A program made the position numbers and the translations under genes. The notes below the pieces were generated by a model. The model made no database searches, was not told where the DNA came from, and saw nothing but the letters and a program-made list of their open reading frames with translations. A DNA stretch of 60,776 nucleotides from Oscillospiraceae bacterium (lineage in GTDB: Bacteria; Bacillota; Clostridia; Oscillospirales; SIG627): contig SVQW01000015.1 in assembly GCA_015065085.1 (NCBI GenBank), positions 1 to 60,776 of the forward strand. The letters are read 5' to 3'. Below are positions 50,787-59,157 of this stretch, in pieces (positions within the stretch are counted from its first letter, which is position 1; every line of letters begins with the position of its first letter).

Positions 50787-51485
50787 TCACTCAGCATTTT
50801 TCTTTGCCTGTAATCCTTCGCGTATCTTCCAGCTTATAAATCCGTAAAGGTCATTTACCAGAAACATTACAAAGCATATTATCATGGGGAAGTATTCAAA
50901 GCTTTCAATGGTTGCCATTATCCACAGAGCTATAAGAACTATGTCGTTTGCCGCATAAGCAACTGCATAATAGGAATTGCGCATCATCAAAAGGAAGCAG
51001 GCAACGTAGCTTGTTGTTACCGAAACAGTGCTTGTCAAAAGATTGGGGGTGTCAAAGAATTTGAGAATATAGTAGAATACCCATGTCACAAGTATTGCCG
51101 AAACCACCATTATGACTTTTTGTGTTTTTGTAAGGCGGTGTATCTCCACCTCGTTTCTGTCCTCGCGGAAAGGGTGCTTCAACCAGGTGATAACCGACAT
51201 TGCGGCGATGGGCACACTCATGCCTACGTAGGTTATCATTTCACCGTAATACCTGAAGCGGTATGACACCACTGCATAAAGAATGCCGAATATTACTGAC
51301 AGTATTTGTCCCCACACGTCACCACGTGCCGCAAGTATCAGCGCCGTAACACCCATTGATGTGGCGATAAGCGTGATGGCATCTATATTGCCGCACATGA
51401 TGTTGGATGTCAGCGTGACAATAAGCGAAACACTCCATAAAATCCATTCCCATTTTGTAAAGGATTTAAACGGATTTTTAAACAT
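50787..51485 (-). CDS. pnuC: Nicotinamide riboside/mononucleotide transporter PnuC
   Basis: The 232-residue membrane protein has about seven helices and the PnuC features WGQILSVIFGILYAVVSYRFRYYGEMITYVG (in part, about 58-88) and the late YAANDIVLIALW (about 180) with LVNDLYGFISWKI near the end. It imports nicotinamide riboside for NAD synthesis. AGAGG precedes the ATG. A long hairpin leader separates it from upp, so expression may be attenuated separately from pyrimidine salvage. Confidence 0.9.
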   Translation of the reverse strand: MFKNPFKSFTKWEWILWSVSLIVTLTSNIMCGNIDAITLIATSMGVTALILAARGDVWGQILSVIFGILYAVVSYRFRYYGEMITYVGMSVPIAAMSVITWLKHPFREDRNEVEIHRLTKTQKVIMVVSAILVTWVFYYILKFFDTPNLLTSTVSVTTSYVACFLLMMRNSYYAVAYAANDIVLIALWIMATIESFEYFPMIICFVMFLVNDLYGFISWKIREGLQAKKNAE

Positions 51486-51605
51486 AAAATACCTCTTTCA
51501 AAAGAAAAGCGCCCGAAATACACATCTTCAAAGACCTAACGATGTGTATACGAGCGCTTATTTCTAAACGTTGGGGTTACCCGGTGGCAACCGCTTTGTG
51601 TTTTA
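51486..51605 (-). promoter_or_regulatory. Leader between upp and pnuC with terminator-like hairpin
   Basis: On the minus strand a GC-rich compact element (GCGGTTGCCACC and GGGTAACCCCAACG, about 51593-51568) is followed by a long hairpin (51541-51559 with 51507-51526: six outer and nine inner pairs) and TTTTCTTTT. That is aptamer-then-terminator geometry. The short compact element could form a pseudoknot. I could not match it to the published NAD+-II (pnuC) motif. Confidence 0.45.
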
Positions 51606-52238
51606 TTATTTTGTACCGAAAATTCTGTCGCCTGCATCGCCCAGACCGGGAACGATATAGCCGTTTTCGTTGAGACATTTGTCAAGGCATCCGCAGTATA
51701 TCTGAATGTCGGGATGAGCCTCGGCAAGAGCTTTTACGCCTTCGGGTGCGGCAATAATGCACATAAACTTGATATGTGAGCAGCCACGCTTCTTGATGGC
51801 ATCAACCGCCGCCAGAGCCGAGCCGCCTGTCGCCAGCATGGGGTCAAGCAGAGTTACCATACGGTTTTCGATATCGTCCGGCAACTTGCAGTAATACTCG
51901 TGCGGCTCCAGTGTATCATGGTCGCGGAACATACCGATGTGACCGACCTTTGCGGTAGGAACAAGGGCGTGAATACCGTTTACCATACCAAGTCCTGCAC
52001 GCAGTATAGGCACAATGGCAAGCTTTTTACCGCTGATGGTTTTTGCCATGGTTTTGGTAATGGGGGTGGTTATTTCTATTTCCTCGGTAGGAAGATCGCG
52101 CATGGCTTCATAGCCCATGAGCGTTGCAATTTCTTCAATGAGCTGACGGAACTGCATGCTTCCCGTTTTTACATCGCGCAGAAGAGTAATCTTGTGTGAT
52201 ATAAGAGGATGGTCAAATACTGTAACGTTGGGATACAT
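51606..52238 (-). CDS. upp: Uracil phosphoribosyltransferase
   Basis: The 210-residue enzyme makes UMP from uracil and PRPP. Family blocks are [15 protein letters not shown] (about 8), [13 protein letters not shown] (about 76), [15 protein letters not shown] (about 126, PRPP loop) and the final [23 protein letters not shown] precedes the ATG. It follows uraA by 28 bases in a uracil uptake and salvage operon. Confidence 0.97.
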   Translation of the reverse strand: MYPNVTVFDHPLISHKITLLRDVKTGSMQFRQLIEEIATLMGYEAMRDLPTEEIEITTPITKTMAKTISGKKLAIVPILRAGLGMVNGIHALVPTAKVGHIGMFRDHDTLEPHEYYCKLPDDIENRMVTLLDPMLATGGSALAAVDAIKKRGCSHIKFMCIIAAPEGVKALAEAHPDIQIYCGCLDKCLNENGYIVPGLGDAGDRIFGTK

Positions 52239-52266
52239 AGTACACTTCCTTTGAATTTAAGGGTTA

Positions 52267-53589
52267 TTATTCTTCGGTTTTTTCTTTCTTTTCACCGATG
52301 GAAAGCAGGAGATTTACAATAACACCTACAACAACCGCTACGAACAGACCGGAAATGTTGAGGGTTATATCGCCTATGGTAACATTGAGACCGCCGATAG
52401 CATTTATACCAAGACCGAATACCAGTATGCAACCAACAACTATAAGGTTCTTGGAAGCAGTGAAATCAAGGTTGGATTCAGCCAGTGTTCTGATACCGAT
52501 AGCCGCAATCATGCCGAACAGCATAACCTCTACACCGCCCTTAACAGGACCGGGAATAGTTTGCAGAACAGCACCGAACTTGCCGATAAATGCAAGAACA
52601 ATAGCGATAACTGCGGTAACTCGGAGAATCTTGGGGTTGTAGTTCTTAGTGGTAGCCAGAACGCCGGTGTTTTCAGAATAGGTCGTATTTGCGGGACCGC
52701 CGATAAGACCTGCAAAAGCGGTTGCAAGACCGTCACCCATGAGGGTTCTGTGAAGACCGGGATCCTTGAGGAAGTTCTGTCCTACAACGGCACTGTTGGT
52801 GGTAACGTCGCCGATGTGCTCCATAAAGGTTACCAGTGCGATGGGAGCAATGGAAAGAATGTAACCGGGGTCAAACTCGGGAAGAGTTATAAACTGAACA
52901 CCGTTTACATCGGTTGTCATAAACGGAACATTTATCCAGTGCGCGTCCGCGATAGCCTTGAAGTTCATAACAGACCAGTCAAGAACGCCGATAAGGCAAA
53001 GAATGATGCAAAGAACATAACCGCTGGCAAGACCAATGAGAATAGGCACCAGCCTGAAGAAGCCCTTGGCAAAAATAGAGCATACAATAACTACTGCCAG
53101 TGTGAATATTGCGATAAGTACGTTAGTGAGAACCTCGGGGGTCATATTGCTGTTAAATCCGCAGTCGGTAATAGCGGTGGAAGAAAGCTGAATACCGATA
53201 ACTACGATAACGGGACCTGTAACGATAGGCGGGAAAATCTTTTTGATGTTGTCCGCGCCTACAAAGAAAGCGATAAGCGAAAATAAAAGATAAACAAGAC
53301 CTGCAACGATTATACCGCCCTGCACCTTGGGAACAAGTGTGGGGTCAACAATTCCCTCGGCTGTATAAACACTGCATGCGCCCAAAAAGGCAAAAGAAGA
53401 GCCCAGGAAAACGGGAACCTTACCCTTTGTGCAAAGGTGGAAAATAAGTGTTCCGAGTCCTGCGGCTAAAAGTGCAGTGGAAGGATTAAGACCTGTAATA
53501 AGGGGAACGAGGATAGTTGCGCCGAACATGGCGAACAAATGCTGAACTGCAAGGACATAATCGGTGGGTTTGAGCTTTTGGTTAGTCAT
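52267..53589 (-). CDS. uraA: Uracil/xanthine permease (NCS2 family)
   Basis: The 440-residue transporter has about fourteen helices. [22 protein letters not shown] (in part, about 13), [21 protein letters not shown] (about 245, substrate Glu) and [21 protein letters not shown] (in part, about 288) are NCS2 marks. Uracil as substrate is inferred from the adjacent upp. AGGAGG lies eight bases before the ATG at 53589; the upstream extension overlaps the promoter and is rejected. Confidence 0.93.
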   Translation of the reverse strand: MTNQKLKPTDYVLAVQHLFAMFGATILVPLITGLNPSTALLAAGLGTLIFHLCTKGKVPVFLGSSFAFLGACSVYTAEGIVDPTLVPKVQGGIIVAGLVYLLFSLIAFFVGADNIKKIFPPIVTGPVIVVIGIQLSSTAITDCGFNSNMTPEVLTNVLIAIFTLAVVIVCSIFAKGFFRLVPILIGLASGYVLCIILCLIGVLDWSVMNFKAIADAHWINVPFMTTDVNGVQFITLPEFDPGYILSIAPIALVTFMEHIGDVTTNSAVVGQNFLKDPGLHRTLMGDGLATAFAGLIGGPANTTYSENTGVLATTKNYNPKILRVTAVIAIVLAFIGKFGAVLQTIPGPVKGGVEVMLFGMIAAIGIRTLAESNLDFTASKNLIVVGCILVFGLGINAIGGLNVTIGDITLNISGLFVAVVVGVIVNLLLSIGEKKEKTEE

Positions 53590-53605
53590 TTTTGTTTCCT
53601 CCTGT

Positions 53606-53661
53606 TTTTTAATAGCATGTGCTATTTTTATTATTATAACAAAAAAACGTAACAAATGCAA
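53606..53661 (-). promoter_or_regulatory. uraA operon promoter with palindrome
   Basis: Minus strand TTGCAT (53661-53656), 17 bases, TATAAT (53638-53633). Just downstream, AATAGCA-CA-TGCTATT (about 53611-53626) is a palindrome that could be an operator or a short 5' hairpin. No PyrR-type attenuator was recognised. Confidence 0.6.
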
Positions 53662-53711
53662 TAGTTTATATAAAATTTCTCTACAAATTTCGACAAATTC
53701 CCATTTAAAGG

Positions 53712-53748
53712 AAATCGTGAAAACGGCAGTTAACCGTTCTCACGATTT
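53712..53748 (-). terminator. Terminator after the aldolase-like gene
   Basis: AAATCGTGA (53712-53720) pairs with TCACGATTT (53740-53748), with an inner AACGG/CCGTT pair. It can serve the minus-strand gene ending at 53783. Confidence 0.65.
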
Positions 53749-53782
53749 TATGTTTCAGAAATTATTCGGAAGATAATTTTCC

Positions 53783-54652
53783 TCACACTCTGCCGTTACT
53801 TCCGAAGATACGGATTTTGGCACGTACGGCTTCTCTCATTCCCGCGCGTGCTTCTTCAAAAACAAAGGCAGGCCAGGTGGAGGGGTTAGTAATGGTATTA
53901 AGTTTATTTTTCAATCCTGCATTCAGCGCGTAGATAACGTCGGAAAAGATGTTTATTTTGGTAATTCCGTGTGCTATGGCTGTCTGCATCTGCTCGTCCG
54001 GTGTGCCGCTTCCGCCGTGCAGCACAAGGGGACGGTCGCATACTGCGGTTATTTCGTCCAGACGGTCGATGCGCAGTGTGGGAGTTTTGAGGTAAACGCC
54101 GTGTGCTGTTCCGATTGCAACCGCAAGTGCATCAACATCTGTCTTTTCAACAAATTTTATTACCTCTTCGGGTACGGTGAGAGTGTCCTCGGGGTCTTCG
54201 TTGTTTACCTTGTCATTGATATTTCCCACCATGGCGTTTCCTACGTGACCTAATTCAGCTTCAACGGTAACACCGTGTGCGTGCGCATAGGCGGTCACCT
54301 CTGCGGTGATTTTTGCATTTTCTTCAAAGGGCAGAACCGAGCCGTCAAACATTACCGAGCTGAAGCCTGCCGCAATGCCTGCCTTGATGGACTCAAGGTC
54401 GGTTGCATGGTCCAGGTGGAAGCAAACGGGAACAGTGTAAAAATCCGATGCGGCACGCACCATTGATGTAATGAGATTAAGTGCTTTTCCCTCAAGGTCA
54501 ACACCCAGACCCATCAGAAGGGCAGGGGAGCGTTCCTGTTCGCACACGTCCAGAACAGCACGCATCATTTCGTAATTGCTTATGTCAAAGGCAGGGATGG
54601 CGTAGTGCTTTGCCTTTGCATCCGCAAGCATTTCTTTCATGGTAACCAGCAT
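53783..54652 (-). CDS. Class II aldolase (GatY/KbaY/FbaA family)
   Basis: The 289-residue protein is a zinc aldolase: VPVCFHLDHATDLESI (about 73, metal His), SSVMFDGSVLPFEEN (about 98), VEAELGHVGN (about 130), ALAVAIGTAHGVY (about 175) and LVLHGGSGTPDEQM (about 207). The short form and sequence style fit tagatose- or fructose-bisphosphate aldolases of the GatY/KbaY type. GGAGGA precedes the ATG. It is the last gene after G3P-dehydrogenase-like and phosphodiesterase genes, so DHAP made by that pathway could be its co-substrate. Confidence 0.88.
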   Translation of the reverse strand: MLVTMKEMLADAKAKHYAIPAFDISNYEMMRAVLDVCEQERSPALLMGLGVDLEGKALNLITSMVRAASDFYTVPVCFHLDHATDLESIKAGIAAGFSSVMFDGSVLPFEENAKITAEVTAYAHAHGVTVEAELGHVGNAMVGNINDKVNNEDPEDTLTVPEEVIKFVEKTDVDALAVAIGTAHGVYLKTPTLRIDRLDEITAVCDRPLVLHGGSGTPDEQMQTAIAHGITKINIFSDVIYALNAGLKNKLNTITNPSTWPAFVFEEARAGMREAVRAKIRIFGSNGRV

Positions 54653-54695
54653 ATGTATATCCTCCGTAAAACTATAATACTTGACAAGATTTTAT

Positions 54696-55496
54696 TTATG
54701 AATGACAGCCTCTTTCGCGGAGGAGTTCGAGAATAACATCGGGATTGTTGCAGGTAATAAGATACGCTCCGCATTCAATGGCTCTGTCCACACTTTGTGC
54801 ATCCCTTACACCGGCGCCTGCCCAGGGTTGAACGCCCTTTTTCAGCATATCGCCGAATTCCTCTTTTGAAGCAATGTATTCCTTTTCGCCGAACATACAT
54901 ACACAGTAGGCATAGCTGTACGGGTCAACCGATATCGGACCAACGTGCTTGGAGCAGGGGTAATATACGTGCTGTCTGTACTTTTTGGCGTACTTTTTGA
55001 AAACATATTCATTAAGCCCTGCGTGCCCGGAATTAATTACACAGCGGTCGGCATAGCCGTATTCGTCTATCATGGCAAGCACCTTGTCGCATACACTGTA
55101 TGCCCACTGCTCCTGCCCTTGCGTGGGATAAACCTTAAGCTCTACGTCTATTGTGAGCGTGGGATGGTCCTTTATGAGTTCAAGAAATTCCCTGAACGTA
55201 GGCACTTTTTCACCCTTGAAGCATTCTCCCTTTTTTATCCCCGCATCCAGAGCTTTAATTTGTTCAAGTGTCATATCCTTTACAGCACCCGTCCCGTCGG
55301 TTGTGCGGTCGACCATTGCGTCGTGCATTACAATAATTTCGCCGTCTTTTGTGGAATGCACATCCATTTCTATTTGGTCAACACCCAACTCAAGCGCTTT
55401 TCTGAACGCAATCATGGTGTTTTCGGGATACTTTTCACACCATCCTCGGTGCGCCGCTACATAAATGTTTTTTTCATTCTGCGACCAGTAATTCAT
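54696..55496 (-). CDS. Glycerophosphodiester phosphodiesterase
   Basis: The 266-residue enzyme of the GDPD family cleaves glycerophosphodiesters to an alcohol and sn-glycerol-3-phosphate. Motifs: AAHRGWCEKYPENTMIAF (about 14, catalytic His-Arg and Glu-Asn), VDQIEMDVHSTKDGEIIVMHD (in part, about 38-58, metal Glu/Asp and second His) and TLTIDVELKVYP (about 113). No signal peptide is present, so it acts on substrate brought inside. AAGGAG precedes the ATG. Confidence 0.93.
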   Translation of the reverse strand: MNYWSQNEKNIYVAAHRGWCEKYPENTMIAFRKALELGVDQIEMDVHSTKDGEIIVMHDAMVDRTTDGTGAVKDMTLEQIKALDAGIKKGECFKGEKVPTFREFLELIKDHPTLTIDVELKVYPTQGQEQWAYSVCDKVLAMIDEYGYADRCVINSGHAGLNEYVFKKYAKKYRQHVYYPCSKHVGPISVDPYSYAYCVCMFGEKEYIASKEEFGDMLKKGVQPWAGAGVRDAQSVDRAIECGAYLITCNNPDVILELLRERGCHS

Positions 55497-55505
55497 GATA
55501 ACTCC

Positions 55506-56552
55506 TTATTTGCAGTAGGTGAATTCTTCCCAGGGGATGTTCACTTCTTTTTTGTCCGAAATTATTTCATCTATGTGCATGAGAAGCGGAAAATCCTTTG
55601 CATCAAGAATACCCTTTTGTACGTTTATTTTTATAGCCTTTGCAACTCTTACCGCAACCACAAGAGATTCCAGCGTTACGCCGTTAAGCTCCTCTTTAGC
55701 TTCATCTATATTCAGACCGCGCCCCAGAAGAATACCCACAAGGCGGGTTCTTCCGCCGTAAACGGTGACGTAAAGGTCGCCTGCTCCCACGCACAGATTG
55801 TCAAGAGAGGGCGCGTTCTGGAATGCCAGAAGCTTTGACATCTCCTTAACCGCCTGACCGAATACCGCCGCCTGGGAATTGAAATGCAATTCGCTGTCAA
55901 GCCCGAATTTTTTCTGATTGAGACCTATTGTGAGCGCAATACCCAGTGCGTAGCCGTTTTTGAGAGCAACGGCACTTTCTATTCCGGTAACATCCGTGGA
56001 AAGGCTGATGTGGTAATAGTCGGTTGCCATAATACTTTTGAGATACTTCAAAACCTCAATATCTTTTCCGCAAAATGCCACCTCTGTCTGGTCATGAGCC
56101 ACAAGCTCATAACTTGTGCAGGGACCGCCGATGGCGTTGAGCGACAGCTTTTTGCCGATGGAATCAAGCTTTTTTTGCCATATGTCGGGATAGGTTATGA
56201 GTTTTCCGTCGGGGGTGTCCATAAGCCCCTTTGTAACGGTGAGTACTTTCATATTTTCGGGAAGGATGGGCAGAATTTTATCTGCAAACCAATCCACTCC
56301 GAAGCTGCTGACACCGCCTATTACCATGTCACAGCCTTTAAGTGCCTCGTCAAGCTCCTCAATCTGATAAAAGCTTATGCCGTGGGGAAAATCTTTTGTG
56401 AATTTGGGGTGTCTGTTGGTTTTTCTGCAAGCGTCTATAATATCACGGTCAAGATGTGTGCCTACAATGCGTACATCGTTGCCGTTTTCCTTTGCGGGGA
56501 AAGCCAGCGCCGATCCCATCATGCCCGAGCCGATGATTGTAACTGTTGCCAT
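55506..56552 (-). CDS. Glycerol-3-phosphate dehydrogenase-like protein (GpsA family)
   Basis: The 348-residue protein begins MATVTIIGSGMMGSALAFPA (NAD-binding GxGxxG-like) and carries TVTKGLMDTPDG (about 105), ALKNGYALGIALTIG (about 195, with the catalytic Lys) and GAGDLYVTVYGGRTRLVGILLGRG (in part, about 258-280). It resembles GpsA but diverges in several loops. With the phosphodiesterase encoded ten bases downstream, oxidation of glycerol-3-phosphate to DHAP is the natural reaction here. GAAAGGA precedes the ATG and a perfect promoter lies upstream. Confidence 0.87.
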   Translation of the reverse strand: MATVTIIGSGMMGSALAFPAKENGNDVRIVGTHLDRDIIDACRKTNRHPKFTKDFPHGISFYQIEELDEALKGCDMVIGGVSSFGVDWFADKILPILPENMKVLTVTKGLMDTPDGKLITYPDIWQKKLDSIGKKLSLNAIGGPCTSYELVAHDQTEVAFCGKDIEVLKYLKSIMATDYYHISLSTDVTGIESAVALKNGYALGIALTIGLNQKKFGLDSELHFNSQAAVFGQAVKEMSKLLAFQNAPSLDNLCVGAGDLYVTVYGGRTRLVGILLGRGLNIDEAKEELNGVTLESLVVAVRVAKAIKINVQKGILDAKDFPLLMHIDEIISDKKEVNIPWEEFTYCK

Positions 56553-56584
56553 AAAATAGTCCTTTCGATATTTAGTACCGTATT

Positions 56585-56613
56585 ATTATAACCTTTTTCT
56601 ACCTGTTTGTCAA
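56585..56613 (-). promoter_or_regulatory. Consensus promoter of the glycerophosphodiester operon
   Basis: Minus strand TTGACA (56613-56608), 17 bases, TATAAT (56590-56585), 33 bases before the start codon. Confidence 0.88.
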
Positions 56614-56647
56614 TACGACAAGCGGTATAGTTTTGATTTGCATACAG

Positions 56648-57409
56648 TCATATTTTGCTTATTCTGTTACGTTTCATGTATTCGGTGGGTGTCGTTCCGG
56701 TTTTAGCCTTGAAAGCACGGCAGAAATGGTATTGATTTGAAAAACCGCATTCATATGCCACTGCATTAATTTTAAGTATGCCGTCCGACAGAAGCTGCTT
56801 TGCCCTGTCTATGCGTATGTCGGTAATATATTGCTTGGGGGTTGTATTGTATATGCGGTGAAAAAGCTTGCGGAAATATACCTCGCTTATATTGCATTCA
56901 TCGGCAAGCTTTTGGTTTGTCAATTCGTGACAGGTATAATTTGATTTAAGATATTCTATGGCAGGCTCAAGTATGCCGGGTGACTGAATATTGTCGCAGT
57001 AAAGTCTGTGAAGGATATCATAAAAAATACTCATTATTTTCGTCCTGTTGCCATCAAAAAGCGACAGAGCTTTCATTTTTTCAAAATCCTTTATGTACGT
57101 TTCCGGTGATTTTACAGGTATAAGTACCATTGTGTCGGATATGAATCCGGCACTTGTAAAATTAATAACGGGAAAAGCACCGCTTTTGTCACCGTACAGA
57201 TGGTATGTCTGAGCCTGAGGAAGAATTATTGCATGACACGGGTCGGAAATGAAGCTTTTTCCTTTGTGAGTGTACGTAATCTGACCGCTCGCGCAAAATG
57301 AAAGAGCATAGCTTTTTCGATCGACTATTTTTTCCTTGCGCCCTTTAGGTGAAAAAACGGTAAAAATATCAATAATATCGGTAACTGTCATACTGTTGAG
57401 AAATTCCAC
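56648..57409 (-). CDS. AraC-family transcriptional regulator
   Basis: The 253-residue regulator has an N-terminal cupin-like sensing domain (SYALSFCASGQITYTHKGKS to HAIILPQAQTYHLYGD, about 30-75) and a C-terminal double HTH: LTNQKLADECNISEVYFRKLFHRIYNTTPKQYI (in part, about 165-195) and INAVAYECGFSNQYHFCRAFKAKTGTTPTEY (in part, about 215-245). I take the GTG at 57409, which has AAGAGGTGG ahead; the longer ATG frame runs into the promoter. It is divergent from the SDR/AroD-like genes and probably activates them. Confidence 0.9.
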   Translation of the reverse strand: MEFLNSMTVTDIIDIFTVFSPKGRKEKIVDRKSYALSFCASGQITYTHKGKSFISDPCHAIILPQAQTYHLYGDKSGAFPVINFTSAGFISDTMVLIPVKSPETYIKDFEKMKALSLFDGNRTKIMSIFYDILHRLYCDNIQSPGILEPAIEYLKSNYTCHELTNQKLADECNISEVYFRKLFHRIYNTTPKQYITDIRIDRAKQLLSDGILKINAVAYECGFSNQYHFCRAFKAKTGTTPTEYMKRNRISKI

Positions 57410-57428
57410 AAAACCACCTCTTGGTTTA

Positions 57429-57558
57429 ATTATATCTGTTTTATCAAAAAAATCAAGAGTTTTATGCATAAAAATATCATAAACATCAAATTTCTATCAT
57501 TTTACACATTGAAAACATGCTTTTCGGGATGTATAATTGGTTTACAAATAAATGATAG
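57429..57558. promoter_or_regulatory. Divergent promoter region with flanking inverted repeat
   Basis: Minus promoter: TTGATT (57456-57451), 16 bases, TATAAT (57434-57429). Plus promoter: TTGAAA (57509-57514), 17 bases, TATAAT (57532-57537). CTATCATTT (57494-57502) and AAATGATAG (57550-57558) are exact reverse complements on either side of the plus promoter, candidate AraC or repressor sites. Confidence 0.7.
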
Positions 57559-57569
57559 GATGTGATTTT

Positions 57570-58322
57570 GTGAATTTCAATAATAAAACTGCAATTTCAA
57601 CGGGTGCTGCTTCAGGCATGGGACTGCTTTTTGCGCAGTGCTTTGCACAATTGGGCGGTAATGTAGTGATGTGCGATATTGACAGTGAAAAGCTCAAAGA
57701 GCTTGTAAACGAAATAAACGCGCAGGGAAAAGGCAAGGCAATAGGTGTGCAGTGCGATGTTCGTGATTATAATCAGGTGGCAAACGCAGTGAATACAGCT
57801 GTGGAAGAATTCGGCAGTGTGGATGTGCTGGTTAATTTTGCCGGCGGTGCAGAAACAAGAATGCTTAACTGCCCCGATCTTTTTCCTGATGCTCCCATTG
57901 AGGTATATGACTGGGGAATCGATGTAAATCTCAAGGGACAGATGTATTTCGATCATGCCGTAATGCGTCAGATGAAAAAACAGAACAGCGGTGTTATAAT
58001 CAATATAGGCTCCATCACCGGCGAAGAGGGTTGTGGCCGTAATTTGGCATATTCAACGTCGAAAAGCGGTGTCATGTACGGTCTTACAAAGTCTGTTGCG
58101 CTTGCCGGTGCGCCTTACGGAGTGCGCTGTAACTGTATTTCTCCCGGCCCGGTTCTTACGCGTCCCGGAATGAGCGAAATGACAACTCTTATGGGCAGAG
58201 CGGCAGAACCGCAGGAAATAATAGATATGGTATTATTTGTTGCAAGCGATAAATGCTCATTTATGACAGGTGAGAACATTCTGATTGACGGCGGCAGACT
58301 TATAATGCGCGGAAAGAACTGA
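57570..58322 (+). CDS. Short-chain dehydrogenase/reductase
   Basis: The 250-residue protein is a classical SDR: TGAASGMGLLFAQ (about 11, cofactor), VNFAGGAETR (about 87), NIGSITGEEG (about 144, catalytic Ser) and YSTSKSG (about 157, Tyr and Lys), ending FMTGENILIDGGRLI. The start is set at GTG 57570 (AGGA ten bases ahead); the ATG at 57552 lacks a ribosome site and overlaps an inverted repeat. An AroD-like gene follows after seven bases, implying a shared pathway on a cyclic polyol or shikimate-like compound. Confidence 0.88.
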   Translation: MNFNNKTAISTGAASGMGLLFAQCFAQLGGNVVMCDIDSEKLKELVNEINAQGKGKAIGVQCDVRDYNQVANAVNTAVEEFGSVDVLVNFAGGAETRMLNCPDLFPDAPIEVYDWGIDVNLKGQMYFDHAVMRQMKKQNSGVIINIGSITGEEGCGRNLAYSTSKSGVMYGLTKSVALAGAPYGVRCNCISPGPVLTRPGMSEMTTLMGRAAEPQEIIDMVLFVASDKCSFMTGENILIDGGRLIMRGKN

Positions 58323-58329
58323 GAAAATT

Positions 58330-59097
58330 ATGAAACCGACATTTTTAAATTACGAAAAGCCTCTCCTCACGGCTATGATACAGTATCTTACCCCGGAGGA
58401 ATGTATACTGAAGATAAAAGCTTCTCTGGCAGATGGTGCCGAGGCGATAGGTATACAGCTTGATAAATTGAAAAAAGAGTATCAAACCCCTGAATACTTC
58501 AAAATGATTTTTGATTCCTGCGAGGGGAAACCAATATATGTAACCAGCTACCGCTACGGCAATGACGAAACCGAAACTGACGAGCAGAGAGCTGAAAACT
58601 TACTTATGGCGCTTGACTGCGGTGCAACGATGTGTGATGTTATGGGTGATATGTTTGATCCGTCGCCGCAATATGAATTGACGCTTGAACCCGAGGCGGT
58701 AAAAAAGCAAACCGAACTTATTGATGAAATTCACCGTCGCGGCGGAGAGGTTCTCATTTCCAGCCACACCTATAAGAGCATTTCGCTTGACGAATGTATC
58801 ATGATTGCAAAAGAGCAGATAAAACGCGGTGCAGATATAATTAAAATCGTCAACCACGCCAACACTGCCGATGAGGTGCCGAAATATATTGATGCCATAC
58901 AGAAAATAACGGCGATGACCGACCGTAAATTATTGTTTCTTGTCAGCGGAAAGGGAGAAATAATCCGTTATATCGGTCCGAATTTCGGTGTGTGTATGTA
59001 TCTTTGCGTACAACACCACGGTGAAATGGATACTACGGAACAGCCCTTGCTTTCGAAGATAAAGGCAATAAGAGATAACATAAGATTTGATTTTTAA
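58330..59097 (+). CDS. Type I 3-dehydroquinase-like (AroD family) aldolase-fold protein
   Basis: The 255-residue protein aligns by eye with type I dehydroquinate dehydratases: AIGIQLDKLK (about 37, where AroD has a Glu this reads Gln), TSYRYGND (about 71, Arg), CDVMGDMFD (about 98), VLISSHTYKSI (about 140, catalytic His), DIIKIVNHANTADEV (about 173, Schiff-base Lys) and IIRYIGPNFGVCMYL (about 214, Arg). Lys, His and Arg are kept, but the Glu-to-Gln change suggests another substrate than 3-dehydroquinate. No other shikimate genes are near. It shares a transcript with the SDR. Confidence 0.75.
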   Translation: MKPTFLNYEKPLLTAMIQYLTPEECILKIKASLADGAEAIGIQLDKLKKEYQTPEYFKMIFDSCEGKPIYVTSYRYGNDETETDEQRAENLLMALDCGATMCDVMGDMFDPSPQYELTLEPEAVKKQTELIDEIHRRGGEVLISSHTYKSISLDECIMIAKEQIKRGADIIKIVNHANTADEVPKYIDAIQKITAMTDRKLLFLVSGKGEIIRYIGPNFGVCMYLCVQHHGEMDTTEQPLLSKIKAIRDNIRFDF

Positions 59098-59101
59098 AAT
59101 T

Positions 59102-59134
59102 AAAGCAGGTGATACATTATGTATCACCTGCTTT
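59102..59134. terminator. Bidirectional terminator, GCAGGTGATA type
   Basis: A 15-bp perfect stem (59102-59116 with 59120-59134) has T-rich sequence on both sides. Its arm shares GCAGGTGATAC with the hairpin at 15458-15492. It serves the convergent AroD-like and SLH genes. Confidence 0.85.
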
Positions 59135-59157
59135 GTGTGTATTTTTTAAGACGTTGA

